From positions 62,001 through 126,000 of the forward strand of contig NZ_PUGF01000013.1 of assembly GCF_002976435.1 (NCBI RefSeq): 64,000 nucleotides of DNA, written 5' to 3'. The translations under genes were made by a program, and so were the position numbers. Positions 37,174-44,914 of the stretch are shown here, in pieces. The stretch's first letter is position 1. Each line of letters starts with the position of its first letter. The notes under the pieces are model-generated. The model was not told the origin of the DNA, made no database searches, and saw only the letters and a program-made list of their open reading frames with translations. The stretch comes from Solimicrobium silvestre. Its GTDB lineage: Bacteria > Pseudomonadota > Gammaproteobacteria > Burkholderiales > Burkholderiaceae_D.

Positions 37174-37644
37174 TCATTCCACGGCCCACATTCCCAATTT
37201 TCCCAGGCTGGCCGCAAGTTTAATCCTGGCACTACGCCAATTAGATAAAACTGAAATCTTCTGCTGTCGCGCATTGATCAATACGGTTTGTGCGGTCAAT
37301 AGTTCGAGAATATTACCAACGCCGTATTTATATCGACCTTGCGATACGTTGAATGATAATGAGGCACTGTCTTCTAATTCTGCACTCAGCTTAAGGTTTT
37401 CGGTTTCCATCTCCATCGCGTAATAATCTTTCCAGACTTCGAGTGAAATTCGTATTTCTAGATTGGCGAGTTCAGCGGCTTTGCTTTCATACTTTGCTTT
37501 TGCAGCTTGAACCCGATAGGAATGACTGACTCCGTCAAAAAGAGGTATTGCCGCCGACCGAAAATTGACCCAACGGCGAAAGCGGCTAACCCACAACGCT
37601 GGAGTGGTGCTACGCGGAATTGGACGCGAACGGCTATTGTGCAT
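37174..37644 (-). pseudogene. 5'-truncated TolC-family outer-membrane protein
   Basis: From about residue 30 the frame reads SAAIPLFDGVSHSYRVQAAK and then long amphipathic helices with SASLSFNVSQGRYKYGVGNI and LLTAQTVLINARQQKISVLS, ending AASLGKLGMWAVE. This is the second repeat of a TolC/CyaE/NodT outer-membrane channel; the first half (about 250 residues with signal peptide) is missing and the first 27 residues of the frame are not channel-like. It is therefore a 3' remnant of a type I secretion or efflux channel gene. It is near a HlyC-like gene, suggesting a lost type I secretion locus. Confidence 0.8.
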
Positions 37645-37785
37645 TTAAATCCAGACAAAATAACTAGGGAAGAATCAATTTATGAGGAGGTGTATCAGGA
37701 ACTGAAAATAGCAGCTTAAAAAATAGCATTTAGGCGACAACTAGCTTGAAAAATTCCGTAAAGCACTCTGTTATGCAATGCCGAG

Positions 37786-38817
37786 TTATTTAAGCAATTG
37801 CACATGCATACCGCTTTTCGTTATTAGCGCCAACATACCGTCGCATTGAGCTGAGTCATGATCAACATTAAATAGGTGGGCTGCCCCCAACACATAAAAG
37901 TGAATTCCTCCGTCATTGATGCCCGCCATTTCCTGCATCCATTCCTTGTTACGCTGACAGGTAAAAGTGTGATCAAGATCAAATACTTGATTAATGCTAT
38001 TTGGCGGATATTTACCGTTAGTAATTAACTCGCTAAATTCAAATTCAAGCCGTGGAATTTTGGCTGTGAATGAATCCGAAGTAAGCAATTCCTGATTGTT
38101 GATCTGACTCTCAAAAAAATGAATGCGCTTCGGCCCAGAACTGCAATAGGCGCGCCGTGCCCCGTAAAAGGAGTCAACATCGCTGACTGAGATTTCCGGC
38201 CGGATTTGTCTTAAATGGAAAGCGATGTTGCCACGAGCTTGTGGGCTTAACGGCTTAGAAGATGATTCGGCAGTGCCGGAATCGGTCGAGTTGGTTGCCA
38301 AAATAATGACATCGGATTGGTACTTCGTAATCAGTTCGAATTCATCGAGATCTCTGACATAGGCACGCGATAACATGGCACGTTGCGGTTCACTCAAAGG
38401 GACTGACACTCCCTTCAGTAGCATTTGCTGATAAACAAATTCACGTTCACGCACGGCCAAGTCGGCAATTTTCTCGCGAATTTCTGCCAAGATTTTTTTT
38501 CCGTTTTCGTCTAACACATTTGGATCACAAACCGGCCTTGCTTCCGGTTCTCGCCCGCCTGCTCCTTCATAGGATAAGGTGTTGGCTGTCTTAAACGCGG
38601 GAACAACTACTTTGTCGAAATAACTTCCGAACTCGGTAGGCAAACCATAGTGCGTCGCCCCCAATAGATAGAATGTGGTTTTTCCATCAACAGATGTGGC
38701 CTGCCACAGTCTGGGGGGCGCTTCGTTGTCGGCACTATGCACAGTGTGTGACCATAAAATGGCGTTAAGTAAAATGATTATTCGAAAAAATAACGTCGAG
38801 TTGGGGTGAAAATTCAT
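37786..38817 (-). CDS. TraB/GumN-family protein
   Basis: A 343-residue secreted protein. A signal peptide covers residues 1-28 (FRIIILLNAILWSHTVHSA). The TraB/GumN pattern is visible at both ends: TTFYLLGATHYGLP near residue 50 and FYVLGAAHLFNVDHD near the C-terminus, the two GxxH segments thought to bind metal in the Tiki-like protease clan. It is longer in the middle than simple GumN proteins, with cysteines at CDPNVLD and CSSGPKR. The gene follows the HlyC-like gene by 12 bases on the same strand. Confidence 0.82.
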   Translation of the reverse strand: MNFHPNSTLFFRIIILLNAILWSHTVHSADNEAPPRLWQATSVDGKTTFYLLGATHYGLPTEFGSYFDKVVVPAFKTANTLSYEGAGGREPEARPVCDPNVLDENGKKILAEIREKIADLAVREREFVYQQMLLKGVSVPLSEPQRAMLSRAYVRDLDEFELITKYQSDVIILATNSTDSGTAESSSKPLSPQARGNIAFHLRQIRPEISVSDVDSFYGARRAYCSSGPKRIHFFESQINNQELLTSDSFTAKIPRLEFEFSELITNGKYPPNSINQVFDLDHTFTCQRNKEWMQEMAGINDGGIHFYVLGAAHLFNVDHDSAQCDGMLALITKSGMHVQLLK

Positions 38818-38829
38818 GTATTTTTTAAC

Positions 38830-39303
38830 CTATATTCCATCAGAATTGGTAACGATCAACGGTCTTCTTACAGCCTCTTTAATTAACACTTCCTGCCCTA
38901 CTTTACGGATATAGCGCACTGTTTGATGCGTTAAAAATAAGCTGTCACGTAATGCACGATACACATAATTCATATTTCCAAAAGGAGCTAAAAGTTCAAT
39001 AATCCAAAGACTGTTTCCTTCATTCCATTCGGATTCATGCAAGGAAAATTCTCCTGTCTGAATTACTCTGTGCTCGACATCTTCTGCCAGCAGAGCCCAG
39101 ATCACACATGCCACGACATTGCCATCTTCATTAAAATAAAACTTAATCGTCTTGTGGGAAATTGCGGCCTCAATGATTTTGTATAACTTACTTAACGGCT
39201 GATCGCGGTGTGCTGGGCTCGCGCGCATTAATATCAGCGCATAGCCAAATAATTCACTGCGATTTTTCAAGCTATCGGATGGCGCATCGAACCCCACCGC
39301 CAT
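38830..39303 (-). CDS. HlyC-like toxin-activating lysine acyltransferase
   Basis: 157 residues from ATG 39303 (the frame is open further to 39513, but that part is the shadow of an overlapping gene frame). The pattern follows HlyC/ApxC closely: FGYALILMRASPAHRDQP (catalytic His32), FYFNEDGNVVACVIWALL, and SLWIIELLAPFG where HlyC has WFIDWIAPFG. The catalytic Asp of HlyC (D92) is thus a Glu here. HlyC transfers an acyl chain from acyl-ACP to lysines of an RTX toxin. No RTX protoxin gene (GGxGxD repeats) or HlyB/D gene is in the window; only a TolC-type remnant is near. Confidence 0.8.
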   Translation of the reverse strand: MAVGFDAPSDSLKNRSELFGYALILMRASPAHRDQPLSKLYKIIEAAISHKTIKFYFNEDGNVVACVIWALLAEDVEHRVIQTGEFSLHESEWNEGNSLWIIELLAPFGNMNYVYRALRDSLFLTHQTVRYIRKVGQEVLIKEAVRRPLIVTNSDGI

Positions 39304-39616
39304 TATTGACAATGCGTTGACCGCCGTACCTCTCCGCGTTAAACGTGCGCCACTCGTTGCGATAGACGGTATCCCTATCAGCAACATGGGGCAGGCAATA
39401 ATCAAAGGAAGACAGATCCACATCACGGGCAATTGCACTATTGCGCCAGACAAGACGTGCGCTAGATAAGCGCGATACGGAAAATGGAATGAATGAAGTT
39501 GATGGCAGTCCATCTAACGTTTTATGAAAATCCAGATCAATTGGAAACGGATTGGTAGCATGACTCACCTGAACTTCATCATCCGCCGTTGTTGAATACA
39601 TCATCGTCGCATCCAC
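39272..39616 (-). CDS. Small ORF overlapping the acyltransferase start, unknown
   Basis: 114 codons from ATG 39616 in another frame than the acyltransferase, overlapping it by 32 bases. The sequence (MDATMMYSTTADDEVQVSHA; later IPFSVSRLSSARLVWRNSAI, DLSSFDYCLPHVADRD) has protein-like composition but matches no family I know. It may be a separate small gene, or the N-terminal part of a protein joined to the acyltransferase before a frameshift near 39290. The HlyC family needs no such extension, which favours a separate or vestigial gene. Confidence 0.4.
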   Translation of the reverse strand: MDATMMYSTTADDEVQVSHATNPFPIDLDFHKTLDGLPSTSFIPFSVSRLSSARLVWRNSAIARDVDLSSFDYCLPHVADRDTVYRNEWRTFNAERYGGQRIVNNGGGVRCAIR

Positions 39617-40034
39617 ACTTTGTGATTGAATTCTTCGCCTGATTTATCGGAAAATATTTTGTTTTTTCGAGGTGCTAATTTATTTAATTAGTAAATTCTT
39701 AAATCTGGATTTAATTCTGAGGGTTGCGAAAGTGAGTGTGCAACTGGTTTCTAAAAGTAATTTTTGATTTAATATCACTTGATTTTTTGAGAGATGAAAA
39801 TAACTATTAGCCGTGTCAGCTAAACCTCAATAAAGTCCAATACCAATTTGTTGTAAATACGAAGTGGTATTTAAATTTGACCTTCTCAATTTGGCTTAAC
39901 TGTTTCCCCGATCGTGCCCGCCAACCCCATTTTCAGCTCTAAAATGCCCTATTTTGGGCATATTCAACAAATTGGAATTGAGGTAAAGTCTGGTTTGTTT
40001 CCTTGCCGCAATTTGATAAATGAGAGAGAACAAC
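39617..40034. other. Intergenic stretch upstream of slipin gene
   Basis: 418 AT-rich bases with no plausible gene. It contains the inverted motif at 39944-39961 and, close to 40022-40030, the purine-rich site that serves the slipin start. The divergent small gene at 39616 would also have its promoter here. Confidence 0.6.
39944..39961. promoter_or_regulatory. ATGCCC-TATTTT-GGGCAT inverted motif upstream of slipin gene
   Basis: A perfect 6-bp inverted repeat around TATTTT, 73 bases before the slipin start. It is nearly the same as the motif at 24578-24595, which stands 79 bases before the Pmp3-type gene. Both genes encode small membrane-stress proteins, so a common regulator is possible. Confidence 0.45.
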
Positions 40035-40811
40035 ATGAATGAATTGTCTGTATTTATCTGCTTGGCCTTATTCATCTTCGTGATGGCCGGATTTCGCGTT
40101 GCAAATCAATACCAGCGTGCCGTCGTTTTTCGGCTGGGCAAACTGCAAGGGCTTCGTGGGCCCGGCTTGTATTGGATCATTCCCTTTTTCGAATGGCAAA
40201 AAATTATCGATATACGTACGATCACGATCTCGGTAGACCAACAGGAAACGATCACTAAAGACAACGTTCCGGTCAAAGTTACGGTTGTAATCTGGTATGC
40301 AGTCACTGACCCGATACGCTCTGTAGTTGAAGTGCGCGATGTCGACAAATCGGTAATTCAGGTCGCACTTACTTCGATGCGCAACATTATTGGACGCCAT
40401 ACTCTGGATGATGTACTCAAGGAACAAGAAAGACTGGGTGCTGATATGCGTCAAACAATCGACTCGGCTACTGAACCTTGGGGTGTCAAAGTCACTCGAG
40501 TAGAAATGCGTAATGTGGAAATTCCAGAGTCAATGCAACGTGCCATGGCGCAGGAAGCAGAAGCCTTGCGTGAAAAACGGGCGCGCATTATCAAAGCCGA
40601 GGCTGAACTGGAAGCTGCTGTCAAACTGCGCGATGCGGCGAAACTGATTATGGAAAATCCAGCCGGGCTAGAATTGCGCCGCATGCAGATGATTACGGAG
40701 GTAGGTGCCGAACAAAACACCACCACCATCATCATGATGCCGAGTGAGTTTGTCTCTATGGCGAAGGGAATTGCAGATTTCACGGCAAAACTCAGCAATA
40801 AAGATGCCTAA
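40035..40811 (+). CDS. Slipin-family SPFH/Band 7 membrane protein
   Basis: A 258-residue stomatin-like protein. I chose ATG 40035, preceded by GAGAGAGAAC, over the in-frame ATG at 40020. One N-terminal helix (LSVFICLALFIFVMAGF) anchors it; the SPFH domain follows with VVFRLGKLQGLRGPGLYWII and VEMRNVEIPESMQRAMAQEA, and a coiled-coil with repeated Glu/Ala-Arg ends it. Slipins oligomerise at the inner membrane, often with an NfeD protease partner, but no nfeD gene is adjacent. The role is likely membrane organisation under stress. Confidence 0.92.
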   Translation: MNELSVFICLALFIFVMAGFRVANQYQRAVVFRLGKLQGLRGPGLYWIIPFFEWQKIIDIRTITISVDQQETITKDNVPVKVTVVIWYAVTDPIRSVVEVRDVDKSVIQVALTSMRNIIGRHTLDDVLKEQERLGADMRQTIDSATEPWGVKVTRVEMRNVEIPESMQRAMAQEAEALREKRARIIKAEAELEAAVKLRDAAKLIMENPAGLELRRMQMITEVGAEQNTTTIIMMPSEFVSMAKGIADFTAKLSNKDA

Positions 40812-41037
40812 AAAAAATTCCCTGTTTTTAATACCGAAATGAAGACACGACACTAACCAATATGGCTAGAATCTAAATTGACTACTACTTCTTTTGCTCA
40901 AACTGACAGCGCATTTAATCCTTCAAATTATTCGCATACGGATCTGACTTCAAGGGCAAACAGGGTCGCCGTCATATATCGCTTGAAACAACAATTTCTA
41001 CATGTAGTAAATACGAAAATTAGGGAGAAATGAATCA

Positions 41038-41517
41038 ATGACTGTGATCAATTCAAAAGTGGCCAATATAGGCGAAATGAAGTTAGAGCATTTTGAGAAG
41101 GGCGATACGTTTGAAAGTAACTCCGTGCGTATTGGGACACTCCTCGGAGCGAAGGACTTAGGTTATTCCTACGATGTTGTGCCACCTGGAAAGCGCTCTT
41201 GTCCATTCCACAGCCATCGCGGTGAAGAGGAAATGTTCTTTATCGTGAAGGGTTCCGGCACGCTTCGCTACGGTAGCGAAACACGGAAAATTCGTGAGGG
41301 CGATGTTATATGCTGTCCGACTGGTGGGCCGGAAACAGCCCATCAAATCGTTAACGATTCCGACGCTGATCTTGCCTATCTCTCCGTCAGCACAAAGATG
41401 GCGGCAGAAGTTTGCGAATACCCCGATTCGAATAAGATCGGCGCTTATGGCGGCAATCTGCGTCATTTGACACGCATCGAACACGATCTGGACTATTGGA
41501 CTGACGAAGTGCCGTAG
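41038..41517 (+). CDS. Cupin-domain protein
   Basis: A 159-residue protein with one cupin barrel. Cupin motif 1 is CPFHSHRGEEEMFFIVKGSG (the His, His, Glu metal ligands) and motif 2 is around GPETAHQIVNDSD. It ends with RHLTRIEHDLDYWTDEVP. Many cupins of this type are small-molecule dioxygenases, sugar epimerases or sensors; nothing decides among them. GGGAG precedes ATG 41038. Single gene, followed by the hairpin at 41556-41576. Confidence 0.9.
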   Translation: MTVINSKVANIGEMKLEHFEKGDTFESNSVRIGTLLGAKDLGYSYDVVPPGKRSCPFHSHRGEEEMFFIVKGSGTLRYGSETRKIREGDVICCPTGGPETAHQIVNDSDADLAYLSVSTKMAAEVCEYPDSNKIGAYGGNLRHLTRIEHDLDYWTDEVP

Positions 41518-41543
41518 TTGGGTTGAAATCACTACTTTGATAA

Positions 41544-41666
41544 GTGGAATGTATAAGCTGGGATTTCATCCCAGCTGACTACGAGCATGAATTTGGCACG
41601 GTTGATGTTGAGGATTATTTGGATGCATCGGTGGAGAGTTTGCGGGAGAACGGCTTTGTGGGATGA
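41544..41666 (+). pseudogene. Short C-terminal gene remnant
   Basis: About 40 codons open from a GTG at 41544 to TGA 41664-41666, with protein-like composition: CISWDFIPADYEHEFGTVDV, EDYLDASVESLRENGFVG. There is no ribosome site and no resemblance I can name. A hairpin lies inside it. Probably the tail of a lost gene, next to a small unknown gene on the opposite strand. Confidence 0.35.
41556..41576. repeat. Hairpin downstream of the cupin gene
   Basis: AGCTGGGAT (41556-41564) pairs with ATCCCAGCT (41568-41576) around TTC: nine perfect base pairs. It lies 39 bases after the cupin stop and could end its transcription, but no T-run follows. Confidence 0.45.
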
Positions 41667-41723
41667 ATTAGGGGGGCGGAGGCAGGTAACGACGTCCCTA
41701 TGTCAAATTTGAAAAAGCGATCT

Positions 41724-41990
41724 CTATTTGAATCTATTTGGATCTAGTAGCTCGGCACTTAAGGTGCTATATGCGTCTTGAAGATCTTGATATTGATCAT
41801 ATAACCCGCTGTCAAAAATCGTCTTGTTTCCCCATATTTTTGTAGGTTCGATAAATTTACCATCCACAGCATCGGTGATAATCGGCAAAAATCGATCAAG
41901 CAAAAATAACATATTTCCATCAGTCGTTGAATGTTTGAGGATTACTTCCTTGAGTCGCCTGGCTGCCTCTTTAATCCGCTGCTGATCCAT
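41724..41990 (-). CDS. Small acidic protein of unknown function
   Basis: An 88-residue soluble protein, helical at the start (IKEAARRLKEVILKHST) with DGNMLFLLDRFLPIITDAVD and an acidic C-terminus (QYQDLQDAYSTLSAELLD). AAGGATACACC before the ATG is a good ribosome site, which supports expression. Its size and charge recall immunity proteins of contact-dependent or polymorphic toxin systems, but there is no toxin gene here apart from the short relic at 41544-41666, so this is only a possibility. I recognise no family. Confidence 0.55.
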   Translation of the reverse strand: MDQQRIKEAARRLKEVILKHSTTDGNMLFLLDRFLPIITDAVDGKFIEPTKIWGNKTIFDSGLYDQYQDLQDAYSTLSAELLDPNRFK

Positions 41991-42102
41991 GGTGTATCCT
42001 TTTTAGATTCTAGTGATTTGGAGTTTACCATTTGGTTTCGCAATATGAGGAATAATTTAAATTTCCGCTAATTAAAACATAGGGATAAAAAAGCCCCCAT
42101 CG

Positions 42103-42552
42103 ATGACCGAATTAAATATGCTAGTCAGAAAAATTTTTCCTGAAGAACTTGCATGGGCTAATGAGCAGTATTCAGAAATTAACTTCAAATTATCGACAGA
42201 ATCAGATCTTATTGCGATTGCCGAAATAAATGGTGTTAAGGCCGGGCTTGGACGCCTCTGTGCAGTTGATAATAAGGCTGGCGAACTAGGTGGCATGTTC
42301 GTATTGCCTGATTTTCGGGGGCACGCCATTGCAGCGAATATTGTCGATTTTTTGTTAAAAAATTCTAATTATTCCACTCTATATTGCCTCGCGTTTGCAC
42401 ACCTTGAGGTGTTTTACAAACGATTTGGTTTCTTGCCCGTTGATGAAACAAAAAGCGTTCCCAAAGAAGTTACAGATAAATTTTTATGGTGCAGGGACAC
42501 ATATGATTCATCAGTTCTTCTCATGTGCCGTGAAGAATTTTTTACTGACTGA
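42103..42552 (+). CDS. GNAT-family N-acetyltransferase
   Basis: A 149-residue GNAT fold. The acetyl-CoA pyrophosphate loop region reads GGMFVLPDFRGHAIAANIVD, where R/Q-x-x-G-x-A/G appears as FRGHAIA, and the closing strand/helix is AFAHLEVFYKRFGF. It lacks motif-level hints of a substrate. Start 42103 has no strong ribosome site; ATG 42118 is an alternative. Ends 76 bases before the TetR-type gene. Confidence 0.82.
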   Translation: MTELNMLVRKIFPEELAWANEQYSEINFKLSTESDLIAIAEINGVKAGLGRLCAVDNKAGELGGMFVLPDFRGHAIAANIVDFLLKNSNYSTLYCLAFAHLEVFYKRFGFLPVDETKSVPKEVTDKFLWCRDTYDSSVLLMCREEFFTD

Positions 42553-42628
42553 ATCCGGCAAAAAGCGGAGCATCGACGATATAATGCGTTCCTAGGGCGT
42601 TTTGGCTTAGACATCTCCCCAAAAATGA

Positions 42629-43279
42629 ATGTCAACACGCACTGGCACACCACTAACACAAATGACAACATCCAAAAAGCAAATTTCTACATCACGTGCA
42701 TATCGAACTCGCCAAAAAATGTTCGACGCTACCGAGCAAATACTGAGTCTTGAAGGTTATGCCGCGTGGAACGAAGAATATTTATGCAAGCTATGCGAAT
42801 GTTCACGCGGTGCACTGCGCTATCAGTTCCCTGATGGAAGATACGACCTTTTACCTAGCTTTATAGAGGCCGTCATTGAACAGGATTCAAAAATGGTTGA
42901 ATCCCTTGGTGATTTGACTCCGGTTGAGCGGATGTATCTGTTTCTGATGAGCATGCGCTTCAAACCGCCGTCACAGGCAACAAGAGCTATTCTGGAAATT
43001 TCAATGGCGGCAAGAGGCGATGCAAAATTACTCAGTCGTATCGAACCTATTATGGAAAGCGCCAACGCGCGTGTACTTGGTATGGCGGCTGGCGAAACAG
43101 ATCCGGAAATACTTGCTTTGCGCTGCCTGTTGCATGGAGCAAGCATGTATAGCCTCCATAAAGATTTCACGCCTCTTGGTTTAAACCAGTCACTGGGATG
43201 GATTCTGGATTTATTACCTATCCCGCCTGCGCTCGCAGCGCGTGTGGCCGAAATGGTTAAAGCACGCCAGGTTGCTTAG
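42629..43279 (+). CDS. TetR-family transcriptional regulator
   Basis: A 216-residue regulator. Residues about 25-70 form the TetR helix-turn-helix: TRQKMFDATEQILSLEGYA, then ARGALRYQF-like GALRYQFPDGRYD. The rest is a helical ligand domain with KMVESLGDLTPVERMYLFLM. The cognate target is not adjacent in an obvious operon; neighbours are a GNAT gene and a secreted phosphatase. Met at 42662 is an alternative start; neither has a strong ribosome site. Confidence 0.85.
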   Translation: MSTRTGTPLTQMTTSKKQISTSRAYRTRQKMFDATEQILSLEGYAAWNEEYLCKLCECSRGALRYQFPDGRYDLLPSFIEAVIEQDSKMVESLGDLTPVERMYLFLMSMRFKPPSQATRAILEISMAARGDAKLLSRIEPIMESANARVLGMAAGETDPEILALRCLLHGASMYSLHKDFTPLGLNQSLGWILDLLPIPPALAARVAEMVKARQVA

Positions 43280-43603
43280 TGTATCCAACTTTTGTATCCG
43301 GCTTTTTAATACCGTGCTGGACAACATAATAGCTACGGTTCATTTTTACAAACTGATTCCGTTCAGCGCCATTCATCAGGTTTACTGACTACCCGAACTC
43401 ACTCCTGTTTTCAACCAACCTGTCAGTCGATCATCCTAATTTTTTTGATGGGTTTTCGAGCCAGCGTCGTCGTCATTTAACCACCCACAAAACATACATA
43501 AATGTTTGTTGTCACGAAAAAGACATATTTGTATGTTTCAATGCGTGCGAGTTATTCATCCGTCTTTGCCTATTTAATTTCACTCAACAGGAGTAAAAAG
43601 CAC
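43280..43603. other. Intergenic stretch upstream of the phosphatase gene
   Basis: 324 bases. The end of it is an open frame joined to the phosphatase gene (an in-frame ATG at 43502), but AGGAG at 43589-43593 points to the later ATG 43604. Apart from that promoter region I see nothing in it. Confidence 0.5.
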
Positions 43604-44884
43604 ATGTATTCTTTTAAAAATTTAACATCGCTCGTTGCCGGATTCATCATCCTGTGCGGAGTTGGGCTAGTTGCCGGCTGTAATACGCAAAGTACGCCAG
43701 TTACGACAACTGCGCAAAATTCAATTAAACACGTATTTGTGATTACCCTGGAAAACAAAAATTTTTCCAGCACTTTCGGCAACAGTACACAAGACACTTA
43801 TCTTCAAGGAACGTTAGTGCCTATGGGGGCATTGCTCACACAGTATTACGGTACAGGTCACGTCAGTTTAGATAACTACGTATCGATGATCAGCGGCCAG
43901 CCGTCCAGTCTGGCTACTCAGACCGATTGTGCTGAGTACCAGGATTTCAGCTTAAGCAGCACGGATTCAAATGGCATCGCTACAGGTACTGGCTGCGTAT
44001 ATCCCGCCAGTGTTAAAACCTTGCCTGATCTGCTAACGGCAGCCAATCTCTCATGGAGAGGTTATATGGAAGATATGGGCAATGACCCAACACGTGAAAG
44101 TGCAGCGTGCGGACACCCAGCGTTAAATACACGTGATCTGACACAATCGCCAGAAGCACCAACAACAGCGGTACCCAATGGCGACCAATATGCAACACGA
44201 CATAACCCGTTTATGTATTTTCATACGATCATCGATTCGCCTTCGTGTGCAACCAATGTCGTTGCATTGCCACAGTTGAAGAAAGATCTTGCGGCGGCAT
44301 CAAGTACCCCGAATTTTGTATTTATCACGCCCAATTTATGTCATGACGGCCATGATGGCGACGGCACCGGCACTGCTGGCAAGGGCTGTGTTAATGGTGA
44401 ACCTGGTGGGCTGACTTCCATCGATGCCTTCCTGAAAGAATGGGTACCATTGATCATGGCTTCACCGGCTTATCAACAGGACGGCATGATTGTTATCAAT
44501 TTTGACGAAGGCGCGCCGCCGACACCAGCTGTTACGATGGTGAGCGGAATACCGACACTAACATTGACTTACCCTGGCGCGCCATGCTGCGGCCAGCAAA
44601 CCGGCCCTAATGTCACTCGCCCTTACATCACAGACTATCCGGCGTCTGCTGCAACAGGTGGCATGCCTGTGCAACTGTCCTACGCCGGTATCGGTGGCGA
44701 CCAAACCGGTGCCGTTTTGATTTCACCATTCATCAAACCCGGCACCGTTTCTAATACGCCTTATAACCATTATTCGTTATTGAAAAGCTTGCAAGATATT
44801 TACAGTGTCACTCCGTATCTTGGCTATGCAAGCCAACCTGGTTTGGTCGGATTTGGCTCGGACGTGTATGTTAAATCCAATTAA
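43604..44884 (+). CDS. Lipoprotein acid phosphatase / PF04185-type phosphoesterase
   Basis: A 426-residue phosphoesterase. ATG 43604 is chosen for AGGAG ten bases upstream and a clean lipoprotein signal (VAGFIILCGVGLVAGC, lipobox Cys26). The domain opens HVFVITLENKNFSSTFG, and continues with FVFITPNLCHDGHDGDG and IVINFDEG, the metal-binding residues of the phosphatidylinositol-3-phosphatase/acid phosphatase group. It probably acts on phosphoesters at the outer membrane or periplasm. It lies 30 bases upstream of a di-haem cytochrome peroxidase gene, making a two-lipoprotein operon. Confidence 0.88.
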   Translation: MYSFKNLTSLVAGFIILCGVGLVAGCNTQSTPVTTTAQNSIKHVFVITLENKNFSSTFGNSTQDTYLQGTLVPMGALLTQYYGTGHVSLDNYVSMISGQPSSLATQTDCAEYQDFSLSSTDSNGIATGTGCVYPASVKTLPDLLTAANLSWRGYMEDMGNDPTRESAACGHPALNTRDLTQSPEAPTTAVPNGDQYATRHNPFMYFHTIIDSPSCATNVVALPQLKKDLAAASSTPNFVFITPNLCHDGHDGDGTGTAGKGCVNGEPGGLTSIDAFLKEWVPLIMASPAYQQDGMIVINFDEGAPPTPAVTMVSGIPTLTLTYPGAPCCGQQTGPNVTRPYITDYPASAATGGMPVQLSYAGIGGDQTGAVLISPFIKPGTVSNTPYNHYSLLKSLQDIYSVTPYLGYASQPGLVGFGSDVYVKSN

Positions 44885-44914
44885 ATCTAATTAAATATCA
44901 GCTAGGTTTTGGCC

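Noticed and set aside
37507-37719. 70-codon plus-strand frame opposite the TolC remnant
   Set aside because: It lies against the coding strand of the remnant and has no start signal or recognisable domain. Only its last 20 codons extend past the remnant and could be an unrelated fragment.
39304-39513. 70-codon N-terminal extension of the HlyC-like frame
   Set aside because: The segment overlaps the 39272-39616 frame and has unusual composition. HlyC proteins start shortly before the conserved His segment, as with Met at 39303.
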